Shown here in pieces: positions 19,861 to 29,230 of a stretch of DNA of 64,000 bases. The DNA lies in contig NZ_JAPSLI010000007.1 in NCBI RefSeq assembly GCF_031180975.1, forward strand, positions 1 through 64,000. The letters are read 5' to 3'. The notes under the pieces were generated by a model that was not told the origin of the DNA, did not search any database, and was given only the letters and a program-made list of their open reading frames with translations. The translations under genes were made by a program, and so were the position numbers. This DNA comes from Microbacterium sp. Its GTDB lineage: Bacteria; Actinomycetota; Actinomycetes; Actinomycetales; Microbacteriaceae. Every line of letters begins with the position of its first letter. Position 1 is the first letter of the stretch.

Positions 19861-21104
19861 GCGTCGGCTCCCACCGGGCCGGCGAGGTCGTTGCGGTGGT
19901 GCTCGATGCCGAGCACCCGTTCGGCGGCGGCGAGGTAGCCGGCCATCAACGCCCGCGCGACCGTGCCGACGGCGGCGTCATCCGGCAGGAACCGGGGGTG
20001 GTGCAGCGCGGGCTGCGGGTCCTCACCCGGTGTCCGCACCCCGACGAAGAGCATGAGCGAGGGCACCGCGTCGCAGTAGTAGGAGAAGTCGTCGGCTCCG
20101 AGCGAGCGCATCGGCTGGGCGCCGTCTACGCCCAGCCGGGTGAGCCAGTCGTCGGCACCGGCGGCGAGCGCGACGTCGTTGATCAGGGCGGGCTCCCCCT
20201 CGATGCGACGCACGGTCGCCACGGCGCCGTACGCCTCGGCCGTCCGGCCCGCCATGTCCTGCACAGCCGCGAACAGGGTGGCGCGGTCGGCGGGGTCGGT
20301 GGTGCGCATGGTGGCGAAGATCCGCGCCTCGGCGGGCAGCACGTTCGCGGCGCCCTCCCCCGCGGTCAGCGTGCCGATGCTGATGATCGCCGGGCGGAGC
20401 GGGCTCACCGAGCGGCGGACGACCTCGGGGATGCCGAGCGCGATCTGCGCGATGGCCGCGACGGTGTCGTTGGCCTCGTGCGGGTACGCGGCGTGTCCGC
20501 CGCGTCCGCGCACGCGGATCTCGATCTCGTCGGCGGCGGCGTTGATGAACCCGCCGCCGGACGCCACCGCACCGTCGGGGACGCCCGGGTGGACGTGCGC
20601 GCCGATGACGTGCGCGATCGCGAAGCGGTCGAGCACCCCGGCGTCGACGATGTCGAGCGCTCCCGAGGGGTAGCTCTCCTCGCGGGGCTGCAGCAGCGGG
20701 ACGAGGCCGACCGGCAGCTCGAGGCCGCGCGCGGCGCGCAGCAGCGCCACCAGCGCGGCCTGATGCACGTCGTGCCCGCACGCGTGCATCGCGCCGTTGT
20801 CGGCGGCGAACGCCGCTCCGGTGAGCTCGGTGACCGGAAGGGCGTCGAGCTCGGCGCGCACCGCGATGGCGGCGCCGACGGCGGGACCGATGCGGCCGAC
20901 GGCCCCGGCATCCGCCACCGGCTCGAAGGCGACGACGTCGCCCAGTTCGGCGATCAGCCGATCCGTGGCGGGCCGCTCGTGCCCCGACACGCAAGGGGCC
21001 GCGTGCAGCTCCTCGCGCAGGCGCGCGGCGGCGGGGAGCTCGTGTTCCAGCGCCGCATCCCAGGCCGTGGCGAGTCTGGTGAGGCGGGTGATGGTGGGGC
21101 TCAC
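19857..21104 (-). CDS. M20-family metallo-amidohydrolase
   Basis: This 415-residue peptidase-M20/amidohydrolase carries metal-site residues in HACGHDVHQA, an acidic cluster in LQPREESYPSGA and a later GAHVHPG, plus the dimerisation domain after RGRGGHAAYPHEAND. Such enzymes cleave N-acyl or gamma-glutamyl-like amides from amino acids and amines. GTG 21104 overlaps the upstream amidohydrolase stop by 4 bp (GTGA), and the stop overlaps the aminotransferase start. Given the gamma-glutamyl-type ligase in the same operon, deacylation of an intermediate is a reasonable job for it, but this is inference. Confidence 0.9.
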   Translation of the reverse strand: MSPTITRLTRLATAWDAALEHELPAAARLREELHAAPCVSGHERPATDRLIAELGDVVAFEPVADAGAVGRIGPAVGAAIAVRAELDALPVTELTGAAFAADNGAMHACGHDVHQAALVALLRAARGLELPVGLVPLLQPREESYPSGALDIVDAGVLDRFAIAHVIGAHVHPGVPDGAVASGGGFINAAADEIEIRVRGRGGHAAYPHEANDTVAAIAQIALGIPEVVRRSVSPLRPAIISIGTLTAGEGAANVLPAEARIFATMRTTDPADRATLFAAVQDMAGRTAEAYGAVATVRRIEGEPALINDVALAAGADDWLTRLGVDGAQPMRSLGADDFSYYCDAVPSLMLFVGVRTPGEDPQPALHHPRFLPDDAAVGTVARALMAGYLAAAERVLGIEHHRNDLAGPVGADA

Positions 21105-22231
21105 GCGCTCTCCTCGTCGAGCCGGTAGGCGCGGCGCGCGTTGCGCCAGGCGATGAGCTCGGTGACGCGGGACCGCTCCGAGGCCGGCCAGCCGTCGCGC
21201 TCGGCGAACACGTCGAGCGCCCGCTGCAATCCACGGCGGAACAGCAGGGCTCCGAGGTGGTACAGCTCGGCGGCGCCGAACGCGTCGGAGGAGAACAGGA
21301 TCTTGTGGAACGGCGCGAGCTCCAGCGTCTCGGCGATGATCTCGTCGGAGCGCGAACCGGTGTAGTTGATCGCGAGCCCGACGTCGAAGTACACGTGCGG
21401 GAACACCTGTGCCAGGTAGCCGGCTTCACGGTGGAACGGGTAGCAGTGCAGCAGCATCACCCGGGCGCCGGACTCCCGCGTGAGCCGCAGGAACTCGGTC
21501 AGCAGCAGCGGGCTGCAGCGGTGCAGATCGACGTCGGCGTCGCCGTAGCCGATGTGGAACTGGATGGCGCAGGCGCGGTCGACGGCAGCCCAGAGCAGGT
21601 GGCGGATGATCACCGGGGCGTCCAGGCGCACCGGGTCGCCCTGGGCGATCCGGTCGAGCCAGTTCGCGACGGCGTCGTCGACCTCACGAGCGGAGGGGCG
21701 TTCCGCGGCGAAGTCGAGTCCGATCCGGTAGGCGGCGATCGACTTCACACCGACCGCGCCACGCAGGCGCTCTTCGAGGAGGCCGTCGTACGCCGCGCGG
21801 AAGCCGGCCGCGTCGCATCCGCCGATCACGAGCTCCTCGGCCAGCCGCTCGAGGCGCACCACTTCGAAGGCGCGCGCGTCTGCGGCATCCGCCATCTCGT
21901 CGGGATCGAGGATCTCGTCGCCGCGGTACCCTGTTTCGATGAAGTAGTCGCTGATGCCGGTGGCGCGCAGCAGCCGCCGGCTCGCCTCGGCCCCGCCGAG
22001 CTCGCTGCGGCGGCGCAGGTACTCCTCCGGCGTGGCGAACGGCTCCAGCCCGAGCACCGGGGCGCAGTGGCGCCGGATCGCGAAACCGACCTGGGAGTCG
22101 AAGTGCGTGGTGCCGTCCGGCGCGTCCCAGTCCGACTCCGTGATGAGCGATTCGAAGGCGGCGCGATCGAGATCCGCCGTCGTCACGCCGTGGCAGTGGT
22201 GGTCGAGCAGCGGCACGTCGGATGCCGTCAT
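21101..22231 (-). CDS. TIM-barrel amidohydrolase (FluG N-terminal-like)
   Basis: This 376-residue protein has a metal HxH in LLDHHCHG, a later histidine in IQFHIGYGD, HCYPFHREA and a catalytic-type aspartate in FSSDAFGAAEL. This is the pattern of amidohydrolase-2 family proteins and of the N-terminal half of fungal FluG, whose C-terminal half is glutamine-synthetase-like. Here a glutamine-synthetase-like gene lies directly upstream, 7 bp away, so the pair mirrors FluG in split form. ATG 22231 gives MTASDVPLLDHHCHG; an upstream extension is unlikely because it would run into the previous gene. Confidence 0.85.
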   Translation of the reverse strand: MTASDVPLLDHHCHGVTTADLDRAAFESLITESDWDAPDGTTHFDSQVGFAIRRHCAPVLGLEPFATPEEYLRRRSELGGAEASRRLLRATGISDYFIETGYRGDEILDPDEMADAADARAFEVVRLERLAEELVIGGCDAAGFRAAYDGLLEERLRGAVGVKSIAAYRIGLDFAAERPSAREVDDAVANWLDRIAQGDPVRLDAPVIIRHLLWAAVDRACAIQFHIGYGDADVDLHRCSPLLLTEFLRLTRESGARVMLLHCYPFHREAGYLAQVFPHVYFDVGLAINYTGSRSDEIIAETLELAPFHKILFSSDAFGAAELYHLGALLFRRGLQRALDVFAERDGWPASERSRVTELIAWRNARRAYRLDEESA

Positions 22232-22238
22232 GAACGAC

Positions 22239-23618
22239 TCAGTAGACACGGGCGTACACCTCGCACTGCTCGGCGAGCGAGCGGGCCTGCACCGAGGCGA
22301 ACTCGTCGCGCTTGATGGCCTCGTACGTGGCGAGGAACGCGGGCGAGAACCAGCCGGACACGACCTCGTCGCTCTTGAGGACACTGAGCGCCTCCTCGAG
22401 GTTGCGCGGCAGTTTCGGCAGGTGGGCGTGGCGGTCCTCGAGGTCGAGCTCTCCCTCGACGATCTCGGGGGTCTCGAGCCCTTCGCGCAGTCCCTGCATT
22501 CCGGCGCGGAGGATGAGGCCGAGCAGGATCCACGGGTTGGCGCCGATGTCGCCGCCGCGGAACTCGAAGTGCAGCTGGCGGCTGGGGTCGCGCCCGTCGA
22601 TCTCGTTGGTCGGGCAGATGCGCAGCAAGGCCTCGCGATTCTGCAGGCCGAGGAAGGCGCGCGCGGTCGACCAGTTGTGCGGGGCGAGGCGCAGGTAGCT
22701 CGTCGCGAGCGGAGCGAACAGGGCCGCCATCGCCGGGCCGTGCCTGATGATGCCGGCGGCGAAGCTGCCGGCGAGCTCGGACAGGCGGCCGGGACGCGAC
22801 GGGTCGAACACGAGGGTGTTGCCGTCGGCGTCGTCCAGGCCGAAGTGCACGTGCACGCCGTTGCCGGTCTCGCCGGGGGCGACCACCGGGGCGAAGGTGG
22901 CCTCTCGGCCGTGCGCGTCGAAGATGTCGTAGACGATGTCGCGCACCATGACCGCGCGGTCGGCGGCCGTCACCGGGTCGGAGGGCGCCACGGTGATCTC
23001 GTACTGGTGGCGGCCGTACTCGGGCAGCCAGGTCTCGGGCTCGAGCCCAGCCCGGTTCAGCACCGTCATCAGGCGCGAGCCGATGGGCTCGGCGCGGCGG
23101 AACGCCTGCAGCGAGAACGGGTGGTGGTCGCCGGTGGCGGCGCGGTCCACGAACTCGTGCTCGAAGGAGCAGCGGGTGGTGAGGCCGAACTCGGTGCGCA
23201 GCTGCTCGACGGCATCCCGCAGGAAGGTGCGCGGGCAGCTTTCCCACGGCGAGCCGTCGGTGTTGACGAGGTCGGCGAACACGATGTTCAGCGGCGGGCG
23301 GCCGGGGATGCCGTCGATGCGGGCGAGGGAGGAGAGGTCGGGCTTCAGCCGCAGGTCGCCGGTGGAGCCGTACGGGATGTCGTCGACGATGTGCCCGAGC
23401 GAGCCGATGCCGAGGTTGGCGGGCACCCAGCCGAGCGAGGTGCGCTCGTCGAAGTCGGCGAGGCGCATCGAGCGCCCCTTGGTGCGGGCGGCGATGTCGG
23501 TGGTGGCGACGAAGATCAGCTCGTCCACGTCGTTCGCGGGCTGTTGCGGGTTCGGCATGTCTTCCGTTCCGGTGCTGGTGTGGGCGAGGAGTTGGGTTGC
23601 CTGTTCGATGATGCTCAT
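22239..23618 (-). CDS. Glutamine-synthetase-family ligase (gamma-glutamyl-amine type)
   Basis: This 459-residue protein has the glutamine synthetase beta-grasp plus catalytic domain. Recognisable parts are FEHEFV and LPEYGRHQYEIT (metal glutamates), GNGVHVHFGL (the family GxGxHxH site), and a substrate loop around STARAFLGLQNREALLRICP followed by LHFEFRGGDIGANPW. It is divergent from true GlnA and lies among transport and catabolic genes, so it probably joins glutamate to an amine (PuuA/IpuC-like) instead of assimilating ammonia. ATG 23618 lies 1 bp after the permease stop, indicating translational coupling. Confidence 0.85.
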   Translation of the reverse strand: MSIIEQATQLLAHTSTGTEDMPNPQQPANDVDELIFVATTDIAARTKGRSMRLADFDERTSLGWVPANLGIGSLGHIVDDIPYGSTGDLRLKPDLSSLARIDGIPGRPPLNIVFADLVNTDGSPWESCPRTFLRDAVEQLRTEFGLTTRCSFEHEFVDRAATGDHHPFSLQAFRRAEPIGSRLMTVLNRAGLEPETWLPEYGRHQYEITVAPSDPVTAADRAVMVRDIVYDIFDAHGREATFAPVVAPGETGNGVHVHFGLDDADGNTLVFDPSRPGRLSELAGSFAAGIIRHGPAMAALFAPLATSYLRLAPHNWSTARAFLGLQNREALLRICPTNEIDGRDPSRQLHFEFRGGDIGANPWILLGLILRAGMQGLREGLETPEIVEGELDLEDRHAHLPKLPRNLEEALSVLKSDEVVSGWFSPAFLATYEAIKRDEFASVQARSLAEQCEVYARVY

Positions 23619-23619
23619 G

Positions 23620-25071
23620 TCAGTCCAGGTCCTCCGTGCTGAGGCGGGATCCGATGCGCTCGGCGAGGGCCGGCTTGACGAGCACGATCACCAGGCCGAT
23701 GAGGCACCAGGCGCCGGCGATCCACGGGAAGTAGGTGTACGGCGGCTGCTGCCCGGCGATCTGGATGAAGTACACGTAGCCGAGGAAGGCCAGCCCGAGG
23801 ACCGGGATGATGGCCTCCCACTTCGGGATGGTGGAGCCGCGCTTGAAGGTGTGCCGGATGACGCCGACCGAGGTCATGCCGTACGCGACGACCATGCACA
23901 GCGTGGCGATGGTGGCGAACCAGTAGTACACGTCAACCGAGGTGGCGCCGAACAGGCCGAACGCGACGGCGAGGACCACCGTGAAGATCACGACGAACAC
24001 GGTGCTGTGCACCGGGACGCCCGTCTTCGGGCTGGTGGCGGCGAAGGTCTTCGGGCCGAAACCGTCGCGCGCGAGCGCGAACAGCAGCCGGGACGAGGCC
24101 GCGGTGGAGCTCAGCAGCGACGCGAACGCGACGAGGAAGGCGAAGACCGCGATGAGCACGGCGAACCACTGGCCGATGTAGGTGGACGCGAGCGTGGTGA
24201 GCGTGGACGATGCGCCGGCGAAGGCGGCGATGCCGGCCTCGTCGGTGCCGAAGCCGATCGTCTGCGCGAACATCACGAGCACGTAGATGAGGCCGGCGAG
24301 GATCACTGCCAGCAGCAGGGCGATCGGGACGACCCGCTTGGGGTTGCGGGTCTCCTCGCCGAGCGACGTGCCGGACTCGAATCCCGCCCAGGACAGGAAG
24401 CCGAAGACGGCTGCGGTCATGACCGCGCTGATCGGCGCGTCGCCGGGGAGCAGCACCGACAGGTCGACGCCGGTGGAGACCGGTGCGTCGCCGGTCGCGA
24501 CCCGGACGATGATGACGACGGCGAGCACCACCATGGCAGCGATGCCGAGGAAGCCGATCCCGAGCAGGGTGCGAGCCGTGACGGTCGACTCGCGCACGTT
24601 GAGCAGGAGTGTGAAGACGGCGACGACGACAGGCACGACGACCCAGCTCCAGGCGGGGAGCGTGACGCCGAGCTCGGCCATCATCGCCTCGAAGAACACC
24701 GCGCAGGCGCCCGCGATGCACACGGCGAAGAACAGGTAGGTGCCGAGGAGCGCGAAACCACCGCAGAACCCGGCGCGCGGGCCGAGGGTGGAGCCGGCGA
24801 GCGCGTACACCGACCCCGCGTGGGTGATGTAGCGGGTGAGGCGGATGAAGGCGTAGGCGACGAGCATCGTCCCGATGAAGGAGACGATGAACGTGAACGG
24901 GACCGAGGAGCCGACCAGGCCCGCCACGCCGATGCCGTTGAGGGACATCGCCATGACCGGACCCATGAAGCCGACGGAGATCGCGACTACCTCCCAGAGC
25001 CGGAGGGTCTTGCGCGGTGCGGCGTCGGCACCGCGCGCGAGATCGTGCGGGGGGTGGGTCGTTGACGTCAT
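23620..25071 (-). CDS. APC-superfamily amino acid/amine permease
   Basis: This 483-residue protein has about twelve hydrophobic segments. It begins with the family-typical LWEVVAISVGFMGPVMAMSLNGIG, has GFLSWAGFESGTSLGEETRNPKR in the middle and ends with an acidic tail. APC permeases take up amino acids or amines. ATG 25071 follows GAAAGGTTTCCCCGACG. As first gene of the operon it probably brings in the substrate used by the ligase, the two hydrolases and the aminotransferase downstream. Confidence 0.92.
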   Translation of the reverse strand: MTSTTHPPHDLARGADAAPRKTLRLWEVVAISVGFMGPVMAMSLNGIGVAGLVGSSVPFTFIVSFIGTMLVAYAFIRLTRYITHAGSVYALAGSTLGPRAGFCGGFALLGTYLFFAVCIAGACAVFFEAMMAELGVTLPAWSWVVVPVVVAVFTLLLNVRESTVTARTLLGIGFLGIAAMVVLAVVIIVRVATGDAPVSTGVDLSVLLPGDAPISAVMTAAVFGFLSWAGFESGTSLGEETRNPKRVVPIALLLAVILAGLIYVLVMFAQTIGFGTDEAGIAAFAGASSTLTTLASTYIGQWFAVLIAVFAFLVAFASLLSSTAASSRLLFALARDGFGPKTFAATSPKTGVPVHSTVFVVIFTVVLAVAFGLFGATSVDVYYWFATIATLCMVVAYGMTSVGVIRHTFKRGSTIPKWEAIIPVLGLAFLGYVYFIQIAGQQPPYTYFPWIAGAWCLIGLVIVLVKPALAERIGSRLSTEDLD

Positions 25072-25405
25072 CGTCGGGGAAACCTTTCGTGTCGCGTCCG
25101 CTTCGACGCGTGGGGATCAGTGAACCAAACCGTTTGCGGGTAGATGGTTTTGGCTTGGCTGAAACAGATATTACACATGCGGGTTGCGGATGCCAAGGGG
25201 CGTGTGGGCTGGGTTGGTGCTCGGCGCTCGGGGTTGCGACTCGGCACGGCGGTCACGGGGATCGTCGGGCAGTGCCGCCAGCGTCGGTCGCGTCCTGACT
25301 GCGCACAGCTGCCCCCTCAGGCCGGGGTCGCCCTCGACCGGTCTCGTGTCGCGCGTCACCCCGGATAGCTGCGTTCGTCGCTCCGGGGTCTGGCCGAAAA
25401 AGCGC
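25072..25405. other. 334-bp non-coding region upstream of the permease operon
   Basis: No gene is supported here. The part nearest the permease (25120-25185) is distinctly AT-richer than its surroundings and holds a bulged inverted repeat CCAAACC/GGTTTTGG (25125-25131 and 25146-25153) and the run ATATTACACAT. It is the likely promoter and operator of the five-gene operon. The remainder up to 25405 is GC-rich sequence with no visible feature. Confidence 0.5.
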
Positions 25406-26985
25406 TCAGGCGACCATCGGATGGAATCGTTGCGGTGGTGGGTGGATTCCCGCCCACGCGTACCCGAGCACGGCGCGCCGTCGCAGGACGTAGTGTTCGC
25501 CGCTGGGATGGTGCAGGACGAAGTCGTCTTTGCCGTCGCGGGTGATGCGCCACCCGTTGTGATGCAGGCTCATGTGGTGGAATCGGCAGAGCAGGATCCC
25601 GCGATCGATGTCGGTGCGGCCGCCGTCGGCGCTCCACTCGTCGATATGGTGCGCTTCGCAGTACGAGGCGGGGCGATCGCAGCCGCGCCACATGCATCCG
25701 CCGTCTCGCAGTGCGAGCGCGATGCGCTGTTTGGGTGTGAACAGGCGATGCTCCCGCCCCACGTCCAGCGGATTCCCGAACGAGTCGACGGTGACCGACA
25801 CGGCACCGGTTTCGCACATGCGTTGCGCGACGAAACCGGCCGGAACCGCGACGAGGCCGTCCTCGGTGTGGGCGACCGGCGCCGGGGTGCCGTCGGCGCC
25901 GACCACCTGCACCAGGCGCACCCCCGCCTGCCGTGTGCCGAACACGCTCTCCGCGTCGGCCAGCACGCCCGCGCGGAGGATGTCGAGGAACAGGTCGTAG
26001 GCGAGCTGGTCGTTCGTGCGCGGGTCGTCGATCAGCGCGTCCGCGCGCGCCTTCTCCTCCGAGTCGACGAACCGGGGACCGCCCCGCCGCGGTCGCAGCG
26101 CCGCATCGAACACCGCCGCGAAGAACGCGTCGCCCTCGTCGTCGAACACGATCTTCGCGTGACGCGCACCGTCGGCGTCCCGCCAGGTGCGGAACATCCG
26201 CTTCTCGAGCCGCGCCAGGAACCGCTCCTGCGCCCCCTCCGGGTCGAGCAGGTCGCGGATCGTTCGCGCCGCCGACGCGAGCTCCTCGACCGTGCGCTCC
26301 GCCGCCTCGGCAATCAGCTGCACAGCCGCCTGCGACCACGCCTCACGCCTCGCCCGATCGATCGCGGCACGCTCCTCGAGACAGATGTCATCGGGCAGGC
26401 CGCGCGCAGCGGGCGGTCACCGAGCCCGCGACGGATCGCGTCGTACTGCGCCGTCGTCAACGTCCCCGCCGCGAGCGCGGCATTCAACGGCGCATGCCAG
26501 ACCACCGGCACCTCCGGCCGACCATTCGCGCCTGCTCCAGCATCCGCCCCTGCCCCGGCATCCGCCCCGCCTTCGGCTCCCGCCCCGGCATCCGCACCCG
26601 ACCCAGCATCCGACCCAGCGCCCGCGTCGCCCGCATCGCGCTGGCCGTCCAGCAGCGCCTGACCGACCCGCACATCGCGCGACGCCTCGCCCTTGGTCGA
26701 TCCGGTCACCTCCTGCACGAAACTCGCCGGCGAACGGTGCCCCTGCGACTGCGCGAGCCCGGAATGCCCCGTCTGCCGGGTCGAGCGATCGGCGACGACA
26801 CCCGCCGCCACCACCCGGATCTGGTCCGCGAGACGCGACACCTCGGACGCCTGACGCAGCACCGCGACGACATCCGCATCCGACATCCCCACCATCACAG
26901 CCGTCGCTTCCACCAGCGACGCGCCCTCGCCGAGCCGCTCCCCCAGCGTGGGAATCAGCGACGCGACGTCGGTGAAAACTGCCAT
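25406..26985 (-). pseudogene. DUF222/HNH endonuclease gene broken by a frameshift
   Basis: The first half (start ATG 26985) encodes the DUF222 helical region and a low-complexity Ala/Gly/Asp stretch made from repeats of GCATCCG. The second half encodes the HNH nuclease: CMWRGC, EAHHIDEWSADGG, LLCRFHH and HHNGW. The two halves are in different frames. Adding one C to a C-run near 26393 restores a continuous protein (ACPDDICLEERAAIDRAR...), which is the normal join for this actinobacterial family. Either the gene is inactivated or the base is a sequencing error. Members are numerous in actinobacterial genomes and mostly of unknown role. Confidence 0.8.
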
Positions 26986-27105
26986 AGTTCATGATCGCGC
27001 TGGCCACCGACATTGGCAGGCCTGTTCGCCCCTTCTGAGAGCGCCGTAGGTAACAGATGAGTAACGGTTCCCCCGCTCGCCATCGCCGACCAGAATGGAG
27101 CCATC

Positions 27106-28008
27106 ATGCGTAGCGCATTCACGGGCCTCAGCGCCTTTCCTCTTACTCCGCTGCACGACGACCGCGTCGACGAAGCGGCGTTCATCGGTCTCGTCGAGCG
27201 CCTGGCGGCCGCCGGAGTGGACTCGATCACGGCGCTCGGCTCGACGGGCTCGTACGCCTACCTCACCCGCGAGGAGCGCCGCCGCGTCGCGCAGCTTGCC
27301 GTCGAGCACGCCGACAACACCCCCGTGTTCGTCGGTGTGGGCGCCCTGCGGACCTCGGCGGTGCTGTCGCACGTCGATGACGCGGAGGAGGCCGGAGCTG
27401 CCGGCATCCTGCTCGCACCGATGACGTACCAGCCGCTCACGCACGACGACGTATTCGAGCTGTATCGCACCGTTTCGGAGCACACCCGGCTGCCGATCAT
27501 CGTCTACGACAATCCCGGCACGACGCACTTCTCGTTCAGCGTCGACCTCTACGCGCGGATCGCCGAACTGCCCGGGATCGCGTCGATCAAGATCCCCGGC
27601 GTGCCCACCGATCCCGACGAGGCGCGCCGGCACGTGGATGGCATCCGCGCGGCGCTTCCGGACGGGGTCACCATCGGCGTGTCCGGGGACGCGTTCGCCG
27701 CGGCGGGATTGAACGCCGGGTGCGACGCCTGGTACTCCGTGATCGGCGGGACGCTGCCCTCCCCCGCCTTGACGATCACGCGCGCGGCTCAGCAGGGTCG
27801 CAGCGAGGATGCCATCGCGGAGTCGCAACGTCTCGAGCCGCTGTGGGGCCTGTTCGCGGAGTTCGGCGGCAGCCTGCGGGTGACGGCGGCGATCGCCGAG
27901 CGGCTCGGCCTCGTGCCCGATCGGTGCCTGCCATTGCCGATCCAGGGGCTCACCGAGGCGCAGCGGGCGCGGGTCGCGGATGTGGTGGAAGAGCTCGCGC
28001 TTGCGTGA
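27106..28008 (+). CDS. DapA-family (dihydrodipicolinate synthase-like) lyase
   Basis: This 300-residue TIM-barrel aldolase has the family GSTGSYAYLTREER phosphate/carboxylate loop, a catalytic tyrosine in VYDNPGTTHF, the Schiff-base lysine in IASIKIPGVP and a late GVSGDAF. Class I aldolases of this group include lysine-synthesis DapA, N-acetylneuraminate lyase and several sugar-acid enzymes; the substrate cannot be fixed here. ATG 27106 follows TGGAGCC. The downstream MFS gene overlaps its end and is probably co-transcribed, suggesting import or export of the substrate. Confidence 0.9.
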   Translation: MRSAFTGLSAFPLTPLHDDRVDEAAFIGLVERLAAAGVDSITALGSTGSYAYLTREERRRVAQLAVEHADNTPVFVGVGALRTSAVLSHVDDAEEAGAAGILLAPMTYQPLTHDDVFELYRTVSEHTRLPIIVYDNPGTTHFSFSVDLYARIAELPGIASIKIPGVPTDPDEARRHVDGIRAALPDGVTIGVSGDAFAAAGLNAGCDAWYSVIGGTLPSPALTITRAAQQGRSEDAIAESQRLEPLWGLFAEFGGSLRVTAAIAERLGLVPDRCLPLPIQGLTEAQRARVADVVEELALA

Positions 28009-29221
28009 CGGCGGCGGTCGGGCGGCCGCGCGCGGATCGACTGGCGCGGACGCGCGGGCACCGGGGTGGGCGCTCGCGCGGTACGTGTTCGCGGCGACGC
28101 TGGTGCGCTCGGCCGACGGCGGCGCAGTGGTCGCGATCGTGCTGCTGGCGCACGCGTCCGGCCTTCCGGGGTGGGTGTCGGGGTTGCTCGGCGCGTCGAT
28201 CACCGCCCCGCACGTGCTCGGCCCGTTCATCGCACGACGACTCGACACCGCGCAGGACGGTCGAAAGGTCATCGCCGTGTCGGCCGTCGCCCACGGCATC
28301 CTTCTCGGCATGGCCGGGATGCTGCTGCCGGCGACCCACGCGGTGATTCCGGCGCTGCTGCTTATCGTGTCGGGACTTTTCGGCCCGATGCTCACTGGTG
28401 GGGTGAGCAGCCGCCTGCCGTCGATCGCCGGGCCGTCCGTGAAGAGCCAGCGGCGCGCCCAGAGCTGGGACGTGGCCAGTTACGGGATCAGCGGCACGCT
28501 CGGCCCGGCGGCGGTGGCGTGGATCTCGGCGACGATCGGGCCGCTGGAGGCGACGCTTGCCCTCGCGGCCGCCGCCGTGCTCGGCGCCGGTGCCGTGCTC
28601 GCGCTGCCGCATCAGGGTCCGCCACCCGACCCGAAGGCGGTGCCGTCACCTGCACGCACCCTCATGACCATCTGGCGGTCGGGGCCGCTGCGCCGCACCC
28701 TCGGTCTCACCGTGGTGGTCGCCTTCTCTGTGGCCGCTCTCCCGATCTACGCCGTGGCGATCGCGCCGGGTCTCGGCAGCGCCGCACTCGCCGGGACGCT
28801 GGTCGCCGGCTACGGCGTCGGGAACCTGATCGGATCGGCCGCGCTCATGGTGCGCCCGCTGCACGGTGAAGCCGACCGCCTCACCACCGTCCTGGCGGCG
28901 GTGGTCGCCGCTGCCCTCGTCCTGGTCGTGCTGGTGCCGGGTGTGGCCCCGGCCCTCGCCGCATTCACAGTCGCCGGCGTCGCGAACGCCCTGTTCTTCG
29001 CCGCAACCCTCGCCGCCCGAAGCGAGTACGCACCCGTAGAGGCCCGCGGGCAGGTGTTCATCTGGGTGGGTGCGCTGAAGATCGCCGCCGGTTCGGCCGG
29101 AACTGCGGTGGCCGGGATGCTGATCGGCGGCGTTCCATGGATCGCGATCGTCGGGGTCGCCGCTCTGACCGCCGCCGCCGCACTCGTGTGCGCGGTCGAG
29201 CGGGGGCGGCGGGCGGGTTGA
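27980..29221 (+). CDS. MFS transporter
   Basis: This protein of up to 413 residues has about twelve hydrophobic segments, a conserved loop DTAQDGRKVIAVSAVAHG after helix 2 and a cytoplasmic Pro-rich loop after helix 6. The major facilitator superfamily is clear but the cargo is not. The start is uncertain: ATG 27980 overlaps the DapA-family gene by 29 bp, whereas TTG 28001 has GGAAGAG at a better spacing. It is convergent with the EcsC-like gene, with only 9 bp between stops. Confidence 0.85.
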   Translation: MWWKSSRLRDGGGRAAARGSTGADARAPGWALARYVFAATLVRSADGGAVVAIVLLAHASGLPGWVSGLLGASITAPHVLGPFIARRLDTAQDGRKVIAVSAVAHGILLGMAGMLLPATHAVIPALLLIVSGLFGPMLTGGVSSRLPSIAGPSVKSQRRAQSWDVASYGISGTLGPAAVAWISATIGPLEATLALAAAAVLGAGAVLALPHQGPPPDPKAVPSPARTLMTIWRSGPLRRTLGLTVVVAFSVAALPIYAVAIAPGLGSAALAGTLVAGYGVGNLIGSAALMVRPLHGEADRLTTVLAAVVAAALVLVVLVPGVAPALAAFTVAGVANALFFAATLAARSEYAPVEARGQVFIWVGALKIAAGSAGTAVAGMLIGGVPWIAIVGVAALTAAAALVCAVERGRRAG

Positions 29222-29230
29222 GGTCGGCGG

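Noticed and set aside
25072-25405. Small open frames upstream of the permease operon
   Set aside because: No ribosome site and no coding-type third-position bias; the area looks regulatory.
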